Notes under the pieces: generated by a model
Seen by the model: the letters and a program-made list of their open reading frames with translations, nothing else
Database searches by the model: none
What the model was told of the DNA's origin: nothing
Source of the DNA: Lepidurus packardi
Taxonomy: Eukaryota; Arthropoda; Branchiopoda; Notostraca; Triopsidae
Length of the DNA stretch: 64,000 nt
Direction of reading: 5' to 3'
NCBI GenBank assembly: GCA_023053545.1
Contig: JAKZAN010000003.1
Coordinates: 653,501 to 717,500, forward strand
Position numbers and translations under genes: made by a program
Shown here: positions 10,672 through 21,224 of the stretch, piece after piece
Numbering within the stretch: position 1 is the stretch's first letter
Layout: each line of letters begins with the position of its first letter

Positions 10672-10952
10672 TTATACATGAAACTTTGTGGATTTGAGTT
10701 AATTTACCATGAAATTTGGACCGACGTGTCGCCTAATCCACAACAAAAATTTCTTTAGTAACTGCTGATCTTTTGGAGCTTTATGGAACGAGATTTTCGG
10801 GCTCTGATTCAACCGATTTGACCCTCACGTGCGCGACGTACACAGAGGAACACAGCAATAAGGCACTTCAGAACAAACTTGTTGCTAAATATGTTTATTT
10901 TCGAGAATAAACGAAGCACTCATTACACGGCCGTATACCAAACAAAAGAGGC

Positions 10953-11017
10953 ATTGCGCAAGATGGCGGACTTGTCATTTCTTGCCACCAGAGGCGTAAT
11001 TTGGCAAACACTCTATA
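10953..11017 (-). repeat. Right terminal inverted repeat of the ISL2EU element
   Basis: Inverted partner of 7421-7496. It runs from ATTGCGCAAGATGGCGG inward to AATTTGGCAAACACTCTATA at the outer edge. Confidence 0.8.
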
Positions 11018-11722
11018 CACAACTGCTACGTGATGCCAACGTCGCCAAAAATATAATTAGACTCCGCCTAGGAACGACGTTGCCAGCCCGAGGCTATCTC
11101 GTCGTGATGGCAACGCTGTCTGAAATAAGGTATGCATAAAACTCGGAATGGGGAAATGCGAAATGATCCTTTAAAGCCCATTCCCATTTGTGTTTCCAAA
11201 CCGACAGGTTGTACAGAATTGCAGTGCGAAAGGTCGAAAGAAAAAGTGCAGCAAAACGTTTTGGAACCAGGTGACAAGTTTAGAGTTACCAGTTTTTTTT
11301 ATGTTTTTGCTCTCTTATACTACTTTTATATTTTTTTTCAATTTTTTCTAATTTAGCATCTCCAAAAAAGTAGTTTTACCCTAACGCTTTTTTTCTTTCC
11401 TTTTTTTTGTAAATTTTGTTTTTATTTCTATAAAACGTATGGGGATCAATAGAAAATTTGTTTCAGAATAATAATAACCTTTCTAAAAAATATCAGAAAG
11501 ATTAAATGGTCAGAAATAGTCGATAATGTGCCCGTTAGATTTCACAGTTTTGACTAAAAACAGATCAACAACAACAACATTCACTACTTGGGGGAAAACA
11601 TCAACATGGTTCGGCAACATTGACATTCTGTGTTGTGTCGCAAGTTAATGTGTGATAGACCCTGAAGCCTGCATATTAATCAACTAATATGGAAGATTTA
11701 GACTCCCAGGCATTGTAGTCTT
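11018..11722. other. Non-coding stretch upstream of the KAP3 pseudogene
   Basis: Pyrimidine-rich and AT-rich sequence. The missing N-terminal exons of KAP3 are not recognisable here. A short frame from ATG 11689 runs into a stop after nine codons. Confidence 0.4.
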
Positions 11723-14495
11723 TTGGATCCCAGCAAATTACCTGAATTAGAGCAACTCCTCCATTACCTGCAAATGAGGCCCCAACCTCGAACGAGCGCT
11801 TCAGGTCCACTAAGAAGAGCAGCTAGTCAAGCTGATCTAACCCTGACGCCTGATCCTGAGCCAGAAAGCAACGTTCCTTCACCTTCATCGATTTGCGAGA
11901 TCAAAAGATACCGAGAATTGCTGTACGAAGAAGGAACCTTGCAAATGGAAGGGGCTAGCCATCTCTGACGCGTGACTCAAGACCAGCAATTCCTTCAAGA
12001 AATCCCTGACAATGGTAAAGCTCAAAGAATCTTAAAAAAACTCATAATTTCCCTTACTTCTCTTACGTTTTCTACACCATGTAAAGGTTTTTTTCGTATA
12101 TAATCATGAATCTATTGTCTTTGTTGTCGTAGAACCTTTGCTCTTGGGAGTGGTGCGAGTTTTACGCGAATCAGGCATTCGAAATCCTAGTCTTGCCATG
12201 ACATTGTGCGAAATGTTAAGTTGTCTGGCCGCATTTACGAATTTCCATCCGCAGTTACTTCATCTAAAAGCGGGAACCCTCTTCATGGATCTGATCGAGG
12301 GTTGTCTAGTCCGTTTAACGCAACTGCAAACCAATGCTGCTAAAGATAAGACGGTAGAATTGGTGGCTTTGTAGCTTCTCAAGTTGGTCAGAAGTGAAAT
12401 TTCAATTATTTATTGATTAGCATTTAAATCTTATTGTTTTTTAACTCTAGTTTGTTTCCGTTGCTTAATGCATTTATCCGAAATCACTGGGGTGGAAGTT
12501 AAGATGGTCAAAAGAGGCTTAATCACGCTTTTGTGCGAGAGTTTGGACAAGGAGCGACAATTCAAAACTGGAAAGGAGAAGATTGGCACCCCTATTTTCT
12601 TAACTTTGTTAAGACAGTGCTGTGCATAAAGAAAACCTGCCTTTAATGGTAAAAATTCCTTATAAAATCTTACTACTTACAAAATGTCTTTATAAAACTA
12701 AGAAATCTGTCAAAATTTTTTATAAATTTCAGAAAGAAGGATTGTTGGACCATGTTTTACCCTTATTGGCCGCCAGCATCATGTCTAGCAGCTCGTCCCA
12801 ACGCTCTCTAACGAACCTTGGTTTACGCGTCTTGTACAATCTGTCATTCCACACTGGATTCTGGACGTCGATGATGGAAATGGGCTTAACTCATCTGCTC
12901 AACACTGCCCTACAACATTCCCTGTCAGCGGGGGGCAGTTTGGACTCTTTTGGTTCGCTGTTGCTGCCCCTGCTCTACCTATGCAGCGTGGGTGATCGCG
13001 GCAGAGCGTCTTTAGCTCGTGCTGGCATCACTACTCACCTGCGAGGCTATTTGCTCACCGAATTCTAGAAGAAACCTTTATCTGAAGGCACACCGGTCCT
13101 TTTAGCCACACTTTTCGTTAATTTGTGCTGTTATTCAAGCGCGGCGACTTCGCTTTGTGCTGCTCCGCTGCTCTCCCAAGCGTTAGCATACACCCTGCGT
13201 CACCAAGACGTTACTTTCTTGAAAGGAATCAGGAATGCCGCGATCACTCTTTCGCTAGCGCTGCAAATCGTGGTAAAATCACGGAAAACGAGAAGGTTAT
13301 AAGTTTTTAAGGAGTTTAATACCCAAAATTGTGTCTAGGAAGCTGATAATGGACCGCAGTTGGTTCGGAATTGGTCCGAACCCTTCACACGGTCTCAGAC
13401 GAAGCGTTGTTGGTCGAAGCCGTCGCTTTATTAGCGTCTTTGCGAGATAATGATAAACCAGAGAGTGTTTTGGTCCCTTGGCATGATCTATTTGAACAAA
13501 AAGGCATGTCTGCTTGGATCACACAAAGACTCCAGCCTGGTAACTTGATTCATTTGAATTTTTTCTTAATTAATTGATTTTTTTTAATAAAGGTTGCTTA
13601 GAAGATGATCTGCTTTTGTCGGTACTGATTTGGCTGGGATCGTTGTGCGTATTTGAAGATACTTGTAAGGTACTACTGGAAGCTGACGTGTGCAAAGCTT
13701 TGGAACCATTGTTACATGATACATTCTGAATATCTTATGAATTTTGTACTAAATTAAATTGAATATTTTAATTGTATTTGTATGTTTTTAGCCAAACAAG
13801 AAAATGATGAAATTGTACTGCAAGTGCTCTATATAATCTACAAGCTTCGAAGTACAGTTTTGAAGTGGTTTATCTCACTGGACAATCACGTAATTGAAAA
13901 TTTTAGAAATAAGAAAATTAACTTTCTTTGAATTTATTTTGTAATAATTCTTATTTTTTGTAGAATTGGGGTCTTATTTATTGGATCTTATGCATGATAA
14001 GAATACGGCCCTAAGAACGGTTTGCGAGGCAACTTTGGAGCTTTTAGGGGTGATTTTCTTAAAAAAAAACTTAATGAGTTTTCGAAGAGTTGTCCTTTAC
14101 CTTTTGACCATAGGAACATTATCACGGATGGGCAGCGAAAGTACGTGAAGAGCGTTTCAGATGGTATAACGCTCAATGGTTGGAAGCTGTAGCTACTGGC
14201 CAGAGTCAGATTGGAAGACCAGATGATGACAGCGAATATCATTTTTGGCATGCAAGAAAGCGATTGGCTAGGAGTCGAACACGAGCATTCAGCATCTGCT
14301 TCTGACGCTGCTTCGAGCATTGGTAATCCCCTTTTTTTGCAACATAATAATAATATTTTTGAAATTATTTTCAACATTTTTCTTCGAAAACTCAACTCAT
14401 TTTCAACTTACTTTGTAGGATCGCCTGAAGGATCAGTGGATTTGTGGGCAGCTAGCAATTCCGATAGGCTAACGCCCACTTTGTATCGCTATTGA
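11723..14495 (+). pseudogene. KIFAP3: Kinesin-associated protein 3 (KAP3), intron-containing, inactivated
   Basis: KAP3 is the armadillo-repeat, non-motor subunit of heterotrimeric kinesin-2, used in intraflagellar transport. Recognised from the family pattern: PSKLPELEQLLHYLQ, then LLGVVRVLRE, LRVLYNLSFHTGF, WITQRLQPG, EDDLLLSVLIWLG, KQENDEIVLQVLYIIYKL, YLLDLMHDKN and ERFRWYNAQWLEAV near the end. It starts at about residue 95 of a normal KAP3, so the N-terminus is absent. Approximate exons: to 12014, 12133-12370, 12451-12648, 12733-13272, 13339-13539, 13593-13718, 13792-13889, 13964-14049, 14114-14322, 14418-14495. Lesions: in-frame TGA 11966-11968, in-frame TAG 13066-13068, frameshifts near 12625, 13365 and 14208, and a GT-to-AT donor at 13719. 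It is thus a decayed former host gene, not a processed copy. A sequencing-error explanation would need many independent errors. Confidence 0.82.
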
Positions 14496-14757
14496 ACAGA
14501 AAAAAAGCATTCAACAGCTAAAACTGGGCAAAAATGAGTTTTTCTAAAATTTCTCTTACACATGTTTTAAAGCGTTATTCGGTTTGTAAACCAAAGTCAC
14601 GTGGTTCCTGCTTTTCTAGTTCGCACCCGCTTTTACTTGTGATACGTAGATCTCAATTTCAATTTCATTACAAGTTTTGTGTTAAGTAATATCCCTAGCT
14701 CAAGATTTTATTTGGGCTTGAAGTACGCCTGTGCGAGCCGTTTTACCTTAGTTATGT
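14496..14757. other. Non-coding 3' flank of the KAP3 pseudogene
   Basis: No canonical poly(A) signal close to the stop codon and no other gene seen. Confidence 0.4.
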
Positions 14758-14937
14758 GTACCTTTACTTTCTGTTGACGATATTGTCTCCAGGATGTCGC
14801 GCACTTCTGGACTCGCGTAGTGCACCGTTAAAGATAAGCATCGTTTATCAGTCGCTTGCTGCTTTACTTTGGTGTCATCTTCTTGGATTAGGATGTCCAG
14901 CGCTAGCAAAAATTTGTCGTATTGAGCTATGAATAGT
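14758..14937 (-). pseudogene. Gypsy-type gag fragment
   Basis: The minus strand has an open frame with YDKFLLALDILIQEDDTK and KRCLSLTVHYASPEVRDILE, which fits the conserved region of Gypsy gag proteins (aromatic and Lys-Arg spacing followed by a Leu-rich block and EVRDI). Only about 55 residues are convincing. No RT or LTR that could belong to it is found next to it. Confidence 0.45.
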
Positions 14938-15075
14938 TGTGATTAACTAAACGATTCTGTATTAGGTAACCGTTGGAACCGTATCGCGGAAATCCAATAT
15001 CAACAATGACCCGTAACCCCATCTCGTGGGTACCTAGTCGTGTACTACATTTATGGTTTTTGAACGTTTGTCAGA

Positions 15076-15536
15076 AGGCCAGTGTCATTCCTTGCTCAAG
15101 GGTACTTTTCGGTTTTAATTTTGACATTCTCGACATTGTGTAATGTTAGGGCTTGAGTTGGGAGAGGTAACGGAATGTAAAATGACATCCGAGAGTTTTT
15201 AAAAATTAATTTTTGGTTGCTGATTACATTCAAAATGTGGGATTATTGTGAGATTTGAAGGAGTTGTTAACGTACTAAGGTGTAAACGGTTTCTCCCCAA
15301 AATTCTTAGGAGATCTAGAGGTCTTTTAAGATGTTATCAATTGTTTCCCATCGACTTTTCCACTTTCTCATTACGCTTCCTTGACCCATTTCATTGCTTC
15401 TAATTGGCTTGTACGTGTATACCTGCAGGCGGTCGAAATGAGGCATCTTGCTCTCCCAGGGGGTGCTCTGTCTTGGATGCTCCGATGGAAAATGTCCCAA
15501 TAACCTGTTTCCAGGAGCAGCTCAATAGGAGGTAAT
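15076..15536. repeat. Diverged direct repeat, copy 1
   Basis: About 460 bp sharing many blocks with 16509-17009, starting AAGGCCA, then CTCAAGGGTACTTTTCGG, later GTAAACGGTTTCTCC and TGTATACCTG. On the minus strand both copies contain broken frames of the same type (TGYWDIFHRSIQD here). The family is unknown; probably part of a retroelement. Confidence 0.6.
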
Positions 15537-16508
15537 CCTCTCTCCACTTCCGGGGCTACAGTTATTGTAAGGTACCTGTTATTGTTAACAACCAGTCTTG
15601 ATGTGTGTGTTGAAGGACGTAGTCTCGAATCTGAGATGTTGCACCATATAGGGAAACCACCGCGCAGTTTGCGATGACCGTTGCCAGAAAAAGAAAGCGT
15701 GCGGATCAGTTGATCGACTTTCGATAGTTTTGGAATCCTTTCTGCAGTGTGGTTGCTCTACTGCGACATGGGCTAATAGAGTCATATGTAGTGCCATGGT
15801 GTCTTACTACCTCTTTCGGCTGGATCACTGAGGCAAGAGATCCCCAGGCAAGAGATGCTTATTCCTGCGTTCCTCTTCTCGATAAGTGGATTAGTTCGGT
15901 CTTCTCTTTCGCCAATTCCAGTCAGTCGTTTTGCCCACTTTTCGAGGGCTGACAGGTTGTGGGTTAAGTCTAATATTTCCCTCACTGGTTAAGCTTGAGA
16001 TAGGAAGCTTAATTAATCGACTGCGAAATGTTGAGCGCTTTTGCGCTTACGTTTGATGACGTTTTAATTTGATAATAAGATATTAATAATTGTTTTCATA
16101 GAGTTGCTTTTTCTCTTATCAAATAGGTACCGCCCAGAGCAGTAAACTTTTCAGTGAACCAGCCTTTTGCAGCCATCTGGGTTATTCTCTGAGTGCTTTT
16201 GTTGAGTTTGTCTGGATTCTTCAAAGGTTGTTGTAGCTGAGTGTTCGGGTCTTGACGCAAGGTGTATCAGCTGCTGCTAAAACATTCGAGTTATTCTTTA
16301 CATCGAAGCATTTAACGTCGAAGTCGGCTATTACTAGGTGTTGTAGAAAGAATAAATCAGGGTTTTTGAGGTTATTGATGGTTTCTGTCTTGCATGTTTT
16401 TTTAAATTAAATGCCATCTTAGTCCTCGGCTATCGACGGCTACTTTAATTGATATTTCATTATTATTACGTCATACAGTGTTTATGGCTTTGAATATTTC
16501 CATGTAAG
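15537..16508. other. Sequence between the diverged repeats; possible minus-strand gag-like frame
   Basis: A minus-strand frame at 15782-15985 reads REILDLTHNLSALEKWAKRL with no stop for 67 codons and could be gag-like, but I cannot assign it. The rest shows nothing recognisable. Confidence 0.3.
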
Positions 16509-17009
16509 GAAGGCCATTAATTTTCTCAAGGGTACTTTTCGGTTTTAATTTTGACATTTTCGAGATTACGTAAAGTTAAGGGCTTGGGTTGGGGAGGTGA
16601 CGGAATGTATAGTGACATCCGGAAGTTTTCTTAGATTGATTTTTGGTTGTTGATTAAGTTCAAAAAGTCTATGGTATGTGGGTTTGTTGTGGGATTTGAC
16701 AGAATTATTAACGTGCAACAATGTAAACGGTTTCTCCACAAAATTATTAGGAGATGTAGCGTTTAAGGGGTTTCAATTTTTTCCCATCGGCTTTTCTTTC
16801 CATCTTTTTTTCCATTTTTCGTTACTGCTTCTTTGATCCATTTCAGGGCTTCTGCTTGGCTTGCAGGTGTATACCTGTCCAAGCGGTCGACAGGACGCGT
16901 CTTGCTCTCTCCGAGCAGGAGGTGTGTGACTTTTGTCTTGGCTGCTTCGGTGAAAGGTGTCGTAATATCCTCCTTTCCAGAAGCAGCTCGATAGCATATT
17001 ATCCTAATC
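16509..17009. repeat. Diverged direct repeat, copy 2
   Basis: Partner of 15076-15536, about 1.43 kb downstream. A minus-strand frame reads TPFTEAAKTKVTHLLLGES and RYTPASQAEALKWIKEAV and is better preserved than copy 1. Confidence 0.6.
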
Positions 17010-17311
17010 CGGCGTTAGTGGTCTCCGGTCACTGTTAGTGATGTAAATAGAGCACGGTCCCAAATGGAAATTTCCTCCTTTTGTGCAGGAACTCCCTAAA
17101 CCCCAACACTATACAAAATTTCAATACCCTTGGAGTACTATTTCGCCAATCATTTTCATTCGCCGCCGATCCCTCTCAATTCCTACACTCGACCCACGAT
17201 AGTCCCACCTCTCTGGCTTAATACACTCTTTTCCTTTGTGTGCCCATGATTCTCATTGTTGTTATTACTAGTACTAGTTACTAGAGGACTGAGTCCCATG
17301 ATGTAGAGGAC
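17010..17311. other. Left flank of BEL1 with 22-bp tandem duplication
   Basis: No gene. The last 27 bases hold a 22-bp unit AGGACTGAGTCCCATGATG+TAG followed by AGGAC; the same AGGACTGAGTCCCATGATG resumes after the right LTR, so the target already carried a tandem duplication. Confidence 0.6.
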
Positions 17312-17661
17312 TGTCGTTAATCTTGGTGGATAAATGTAATGATTCCTGCGTTGTGTTTGATTAGTGCTGATGTGGGATATATGAATGATACTTAAGACCC
17401 ATTGACGATTGAACGAATTTATTTGATATCACTTGGTGGATGAATAACACGTGCGTTATCATGCCACGCTGGCTGAGAGGGGGACCAGAGTCCGAGAGTT
17501 CTATAGAAACAACGGAACTTGAAAACAAAGGAGTAAGGCTGCCAACTCTCCGAACCTTGGTGAGGTTCGGGACTCTAGGGACAGCAAAGGGGCGGGAATT
17601 TCAAACGATTAGATTATAGGAACCTGGGTAATTTTAAAGTACATTCTAGAAATTCACGACA
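17312..17661 (-). repeat. 3' LTR of BEL1
   Basis: Ends TGTCG...CGACA. It differs from the 5' LTR at CCACG/CCACT and GGGGGA/GGGGGG. The last codons and stop of pol are inside it. Confidence 0.92.
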
Positions 17662-20600
17662 TCCTCCCGGCCGGGCTGCTCGGGCGCCCTTTCATATCTA
17701 ATCCATTCACGGATTCTTCCAAGGGCTCGTTTAGCGGCATCTCTTCGATTCCGGCGTAGGGGAGGTGAATGATCTTCAACTTGTGGTAACTGGGCAGGGA
17801 TAGACTCGGATTCTTCGATCACGGGGTGATTGACTTCTAAAGGATACAACTTAGTCACTGGTCGATTGGTGACTCCATTTGCTGTGCGAATGATTGCGGC
17901 ACGAACAATCCCGTCAGGACCTGGAAGAAGTTTTTCAACGTACGCGACAGGCCAATATATTCGCTTTTTCTCGGAATGGATAAGGACGACATCACCAACT
18001 CGGATGGTCCGATTTCCAGATTGTGGACGACAGATGTGAAATTCTCGTAATGCCTTTAAATATTCGTCGCTCCAGCGTTGCCAATACTTCGAAATAAACC
18101 GTTTCTGTAAAACGAAACGTTTCGGAAGCACTGATTCATTATAGGTAGGGTCCAGAGTGGTGGTTTCCAGGTTGGCAAAGATGGGTGAACGAATGCGACG
18201 TCCAAAAATGAGAGTGGAAGGGGTGACAGCATTATCGTCACTGATGTCTGACGATACATATGTCAAAGGTCGATCGTTCAGGATCGTGGTAATCTCCATA
18301 ATAACGGTACGGAGTTCATCAAAGGTGAGTAGGGAACGACCCAAGGTCTTTCGCAAGAGTGATTTCGTGACGCCAATTAACCGTTCCCATATTCCTCCAA
18401 ACCACGGCGCGCGTTTAGGGATAAACTGCCAGGAGGTATGAAACTGGGCTAGATTATCATGTAGATTTGAATCCGTGGCGAGGAATTTGACTTGACTGGC
18501 GGCCGAAACAAAGGTCATGGCGTTGTCTGACATCATTAACCGTGGAAAGTCGTATAAACTGGCGAAACGCCGAAACGCAAGGAGGAAGGTCTTCGTGGAC
18601 AGATCGCTTACGAGTTCCAGATGTACGGCGCGTGTGCTGGCACACGTAAATAGGCAGAGGCACACTGGCGTTGTTGACTTAGATTTGGAGTTCCGGACGA
18701 AAAGAGGGCCGGCGAAGTCGACGCCAGACACTTCAAATGGGCGTGCGGGAGCTACTCTGAACTCGGGGAGAGGAGCGGTAGCAGGTTGAGGATAGGGTAG
18801 ACCGGTGTGTCTACGACAAGTGACGCAGTTTCGCAAGGTGCTCTTGGCAACCTGTCGAGCAGAGGGGATCCAGAAATTCTCTCGTAGATTTGCAACAGTT
18901 GTATTTATTCCGGCATGGAACGAAACGGCATGAAAATGTCGAACAATCAAGCTGGCGAGACGTGAAGTCTTCGGGATCAATATGGGATACTTTGCATCTG
19001 GAGAAAGTGAAGCGTTTGAAAGGCGTCCACGACTTCGAATTAGTCCATTTTGATCCAGGAACAAATCCAAAGTTCTTACTTGCGAAGGAATGTTCGATTT
19101 CATGGGATTATTCAGGTAATCCAATTCAGCTGAAAGGTGGCGAGCTTGCACGTAGAACAGTAATTTGATCTCGGCGTTGGTTAGTTCTTCAGTTGACAAG
19201 GGGCCGGAGTGTCCGGATCCACGACAGTTCGCAACAAACCGAACAATCCAAGCGATGGAACGAATTAGGGATGAAAAGGATTCGAAGCATGTGATGAAAC
19301 ACGGGAAAACAGGGGGAACAGAGGGTTCGATGACGGGGGGGAGAACGGCATTTAACAACTTCATGTGAATCGTAGGAGAAGGCCAATCCTCAGGGTGGCA
19401 TATCCACGCTGGTCCACCTTGCCACAAGGAGTTTCCAAGAAATTTTTTGGCAGTGAGTCCCCGACTGGGGAAATCGGCAGGATTGTCCTCAGTGGGACAA
19501 TGACGTAGCTCGAATTGGATGTCTCGTAGACATTGTTGGATTGAGTTGACTCGTTGAGTTACAAAACGGCGAGAAGAGGGAGGGGAGTGGAACCAATGCA
19601 ATACTATTGTTGAATCTGTCCAAATTACAAAGGAGGGCTTAAATGTTGGAGAGCTGATTGCGGAATGGATAAAGGAAACAAGCTTCGCGGCTGTAGCTAA
19701 GGCTTGCAGCTCGAGTTGAGGTAGGGTGAGTTCTCCCTTGGACGGGGCAACTCGGGTCTTGCTGATTAGGAAACTTGAGTTACTTTGTGAGGTGGCATAG
19801 GCTACTGCACCGTAAGCCTTCATACTTGCATCTGCAAAGACGTGAATGGGTGTGTCCGAGGGAATTGATCTCCTCGGGAAGGGAATCTTCAGAACGGCTA
19901 GGAGGTCGTTGACTATATTTTTCCATTCAGTTGCTAACGGATGCGGTACGTGCTCGTCCCAGTCAAGGCCGGACTTCCATAGTTGTTGAATCAACATCTT
20001 AGCACGGATGGTAATGGGCGACAGGTATCCAATGGGATCGTAAATCGTCGCGATACCCTTCAGAATAGTTCGCTTCGTTGGGTAACCGGACTCAAATAAA
20101 CGCGAAGGATAGGGATAGACGAGAGTGTCTGTTTGGGGATTCCACAACATACCAAGAACCTTGACAGGGTGATCTTGGCTCAAGACGCCAAGTTGTTCAG
20201 CGAGTTCCCGAAGAGATGTGCTGTTCGACGACCAATGACGTAGATTCATGCCGGCTGACGACATGATACGTACAGCTTCGGGGAGATACGCAAGGAGTTC
20301 TTCTTCAGTGAAGGCTCCGCTGACCACGTTGTCGACGTAAATATTCTTGCGAAGATCTTCGGCTATTTGGTTTGACGATTTGGATAAATGATGATCTAGA
20401 GTGGCTAGGAGGATGAATGGAGAACACGTTGCTCCAAATAAGACAACCTTAAACCGAAATGTTTGTAAGGGTGAATTGGGGTCGCTAGGATTCTCAGGCC
20501 ATAAAAAGCGGACGTAGTCACGGTCTTCTTCGGATATGCCAATTTGCAAAAAGGCCTTTTCAACATCTGATGTGACGGCAAAGGGGTGGATGCGAAAACG

Positions 20601-21224
20601 CAAGAGAATTGACAACAAGTCGTTTTGAAGGGGAGGACCGGACTCAAGGCACTCATTAAGGCTTGGGCTTGACTCGTTTGCTTTGCATGAGCAGTCAAAT
20701 ACGATGCGAAGTGGTGTGGTGGACGATTGTTTCAGGACAGGGTGGTGAGGAATATAATGGACGTTTCCCTTGTCTAGGGAACTTTCATGAATTTTCTCTA
20801 TAAATTCTTGGGTCTCGTAATCTGCGAGGATTCTTGAATATTGTTCGAGAATGGCAGGGGTCCGTCTGAGGCGTTTCAGTAAACTTTCAAGTCGAGCCTT
20901 GGAAACATTAAAGTTGGACGGGAGCGGTGGGTGTGTGGTACGCCAGGGTAGTTTGGCATGGTACCTACCTTCGGAAAAGGTAATGGCTGTGGTTTGGTAT
21001 TCGGCAAGTTCCGCGCTAGTGGGGATATCAGCCAACCCAGACCAATCAATCTTCCAAAATGATTCTAACTCGAAGAGGGGGTCAGACGGTGTGCAAATTA
21101 AGTTCAAAACGCAACTCATAGAAGGGGTTATGGATGAGGAAACGGGACCAGAGAGGAGGTATCCGAGTTTTGAGTTGACGGCTGTGGGACCGTCTCCTCG
21201 GATGACTTGCCAACAAATGACCAA
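17646..21224 (-). CDS. BEL1 pol: reverse transcriptase, RNase H, integrase
   Basis: A 1,192-residue uninterrupted frame. Residues 1-30 are the end of the retropepsin region (QVIRGDGPTAVNSKLGYLLS). RT spans about 140-420, with SDVEKAFLQI and the active site YVDN (296-299), where many relatives have YVDD. RNase H starts at about 460 (IHVFADASMKAYGAVAY). The integrase zinc finger is at about 765-805 (HFHAVSFHAGIN...CVTCRRH). The integrase core has Asp in SGVDFAGPL, Asp in MSDNAMTF and Glu in WFGGIWERL. The C-terminal DUF5641-like domain (RVGDVVLIHSEKK) follows. The frame is offset by -1 from the upstream protease frame, with which it overlaps by 97 bp. Apart from that it looks functional. Confidence 0.93.
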   Translation of the reverse strand: MVICWQVIRGDGPTAVNSKLGYLLSGPVSSSITPSMSCVLNLICTPSDPLFELESFWKIDWSGLADIPTSAELAEYQTTAITFSEGRYHAKLPWRTTHPPLPSNFNVSKARLESLLKRLRRTPAILEQYSRILADYETQEFIEKIHESSLDKGNVHYIPHHPVLKQSSTTPLRIVFDCSCKANESSPSLNECLESGPPLQNDLLSILLRFRIHPFAVTSDVEKAFLQIGISEEDRDYVRFLWPENPSDPNSPLQTFRFKVVLFGATCSPFILLATLDHHLSKSSNQIAEDLRKNIYVDNVVSGAFTEEELLAYLPEAVRIMSSAGMNLRHWSSNSTSLRELAEQLGVLSQDHPVKVLGMLWNPQTDTLVYPYPSRLFESGYPTKRTILKGIATIYDPIGYLSPITIRAKMLIQQLWKSGLDWDEHVPHPLATEWKNIVNDLLAVLKIPFPRRSIPSDTPIHVFADASMKAYGAVAYATSQSNSSFLISKTRVAPSKGELTLPQLELQALATAAKLVSFIHSAISSPTFKPSFVIWTDSTIVLHWFHSPPSSRRFVTQRVNSIQQCLRDIQFELRHCPTEDNPADFPSRGLTAKKFLGNSLWQGGPAWICHPEDWPSPTIHMKLLNAVLPPVIEPSVPPVFPCFITCFESFSSLIRSIAWIVRFVANCRGSGHSGPLSTEELTNAEIKLLFYVQARHLSAELDYLNNPMKSNIPSQVRTLDLFLDQNGLIRSRGRLSNASLSPDAKYPILIPKTSRLASLIVRHFHAVSFHAGINTTVANLRENFWIPSARQVAKSTLRNCVTCRRHTGLPYPQPATAPLPEFRVAPARPFEVSGVDFAGPLFVRNSKSKSTTPVCLCLFTCASTRAVHLELVSDLSTKTFLLAFRRFASLYDFPRLMMSDNAMTFVSAASQVKFLATDSNLHDNLAQFHTSWQFIPKRAPWFGGIWERLIGVTKSLLRKTLGRSLLTFDELRTVIMEITTILNDRPLTYVSSDISDDNAVTPSTLIFGRRIRSPIFANLETTTLDPTYNESVLPKRFVLQKRFISKYWQRWSDEYLKALREFHICRPQSGNRTIRVGDVVLIHSEKKRIYWPVAYVEKLLPGPDGIVRAAIIRTANGVTNRPVTKLYPLEVNHPVIEESESIPAQLPQVEDHSPPLRRNRRDAAKRALGRIREWIRYERAPEQPGREDVVNF

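Larger units (their letters stand above)
7421..11017. mobile_element. ISL2EU-type DNA transposon, about 3.6 kb, defective
   Basis: Bounded by imperfect inverted repeats (7421-7496 and 10953-11017) that begin TATAGAG(C/T)GTTTGCCAAATT and both end with the motif CCGCCATCTTGCGCAAT in inverted orientation. Inside are the two genes that define this family: a SWIM/YqaJ-nuclease gene on the plus strand and a DDE transposase with coiled coil on the minus strand, arranged tail to tail. A 2-bp TA target duplication is possible (TA is present at both outer edges), but cannot be separated from the repeat ends. Both genes are damaged, so the copy is not autonomous. Confidence 0.85.

Noticed and set aside
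12015-12132. KAP3 as a processed (retrotransposed) copy
   Set aside because: Most exon joins show GT...AG introns, which a processed copy would lack.
17100-17260. HDV-like ribozyme upstream of R2A
   Set aside because: I looked for the TCCTCG loop with paired flanks before the BEL1 insertion and found none.
18157-18441. Plus-strand frames opposite BEL1 pol
   Set aside because: They are antisense shadows of a well-conserved coding sequence.
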